Below, piece by piece: positions 60,569 through 60,890 of a stretch of 60,890 nt of DNA. The notes below the pieces were generated by a model. That model ran no database searches. It saw only the letters and a list, made by a program, of their open reading frames with translations, and had not been told where the DNA came from. Origin of the DNA: Petrachloros mirabilis ULC683 (GTDB lineage: Bacteria; Cyanobacteriota; Cyanobacteriia; Thermosynechococcales; Thermosynechococcaceae); assembly GCF_009939295.1 (NCBI RefSeq), contig NZ_WVIC01000013.1:32001-92890 (forward strand), in the 5' to 3' direction. The first letter of the stretch is position 1. Each line of letters starts with the position of its first letter. The position numbers and the translations under genes are program-made.

Positions 60569-60890
60569 GGGTCTGTCAAGTTTAATCTCTTCGGGGTGAA
60601 TTCCCCCCCTTGGGTCGTGATAAAATAGCGCTCGTGCCGCCCACCATAGGGCTTTGCCCCGTCGCAAGCGTATGTGATTCAGGCGAAGATTGATGAGCTT
60701 GTAAAAATTCTCCACTTCTGTTGTTATCGCGTGTGATGGCGCATCGGGTAGCTTTCAGCAGGCTTTACCTCCTACCATCCATTCCGCATCAAGGTATCAA
60801 TACTCCTCCGCTAGAGCACTCTGGCGCAATTACCATTCATAAAGACCTCCGGGAAACCGCATCCCCTTGTGGGTGCGGAGGGATAGGAGC
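60569..60890. other. gene-poor right edge with a possible minus-strand remnant
   Basis: No confident gene. On the minus strand, from ~60757 down to ~60575, one frame reads LPDAPSHAITTEVENFYKLI followed by NLRLNHIRLRRGKALWWAAR and LFYHDPRG..IHPEEIKLDRP, then runs into the antisense of apt. It looks protein-like but has no start with a ribosome site and a stop lies just upstream, so it is probably the tail of a decayed gene. CCGCATCC/GGGTGCGG (60857-60880) forms a hairpin close to the edge. Confidence 0.3.

Overview
The window comes from a cyanobacterial chromosome. It encodes cytochrome f and the Rieske protein (petA, petC), a GlpX-type FBP/SBPase, glutamyl-tRNA reductase and a bicarbonate ABC transporter. 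It also has many families largely restricted to cyanobacteria (DUF3038/DUF4335, DUF3120, DUF3386, DUF4079, DUF2808, TIGR03279, Uma2) and many copies of the HIP1 palindrome GCGATCGC. The gene set and repeats suggest a Leptolyngbya- or Synechococcus-like lineage, but the species cannot be named from sequence alone. Genes are dense, lie on both strands and form short operons.

Layout. 1-2.7 kb: tail of a membrane protein, an alpha/beta hydrolase, then a probable oriC (eleven DnaA boxes, a GC-rich spacer, DnaA-trio repeats and an AT-rich unwinding tract) directly upstream of dnaN. 2.7-7.6 kb: membrane-anchored FKBP isomerase, a DUF21/CBS membrane protein, a coiled-coil protein built from 21-bp repeats, and lpdA. 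7.8-13.6 kb: zinc-ribbon PP2C phosphatase, SIS protein, polyphosphate kinase 2 and a paired TIGR04282/TIGR04283 transferase module. 13.8-21.9 kb: Uma2 protein, a DUF4079 plus cellulose-synthase-like operon, permease, flavin reductase, secreted protein and a Ctp protease. 22.2-28 kb: petC-petA, Na+/glutamate symporter, DUF3386, an unidentified protein and DUF2237. 28.3-36.7 kb: large secreted unknown, glpX, hemA, dus, methyltransferase, sppA and DUF3120.

37.2-43 kb holds a four-gene ABC importer that resembles nitrate NrtABCD. Its binding protein has Glu at the position where nitrate-binding proteins have Lys, and it lacks the nitrate His, so I call it cmpABCD (bicarbonate, BCT1). The operon is interrupted by a miniature repeat element between cmpB and cmpC and carries hairpins in its intercistronic gaps. 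43.5-52.1 kb is a probable copper resistance locus, all on the minus strand: DUF2808 protein, response regulator, sensor kinase, a lipoprotein with two fused DUF305 domains, an RND adaptor and an RND pump. An identical direct-repeat operator (ATGAAAT-N4-ATGAAAT) lies in front of both transcriptional blocks.

52.2-53.5 kb is a decay zone: a fragment of the type III CRISPR gene cmr3 with an in-frame stop codon, an intact Uma2 gene translationally coupled to it, and a broken second Uma2 copy. 53.6-60.9 kb holds uppP, the radical SAM TIGR03279 protein, DUF29, a lone HicB-like protein, an SDR, ppa, the DUF3038-DUF4335 pair and apt.

At least four families of small non-coding, terminal-inverted-repeat elements (MITE-like) are scattered through the intergenic spaces. 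Two copies still show clear 8-bp target duplications. No tRNA, rRNA, CRISPR array, full insertion sequence or prophage was recognised. The most interesting features are the DnaA-trio origin, the duplicated DUF305 copper locus with its shared operator, the MITE insertions in regulatory and intercistronic positions, and the cmr3 fossil.
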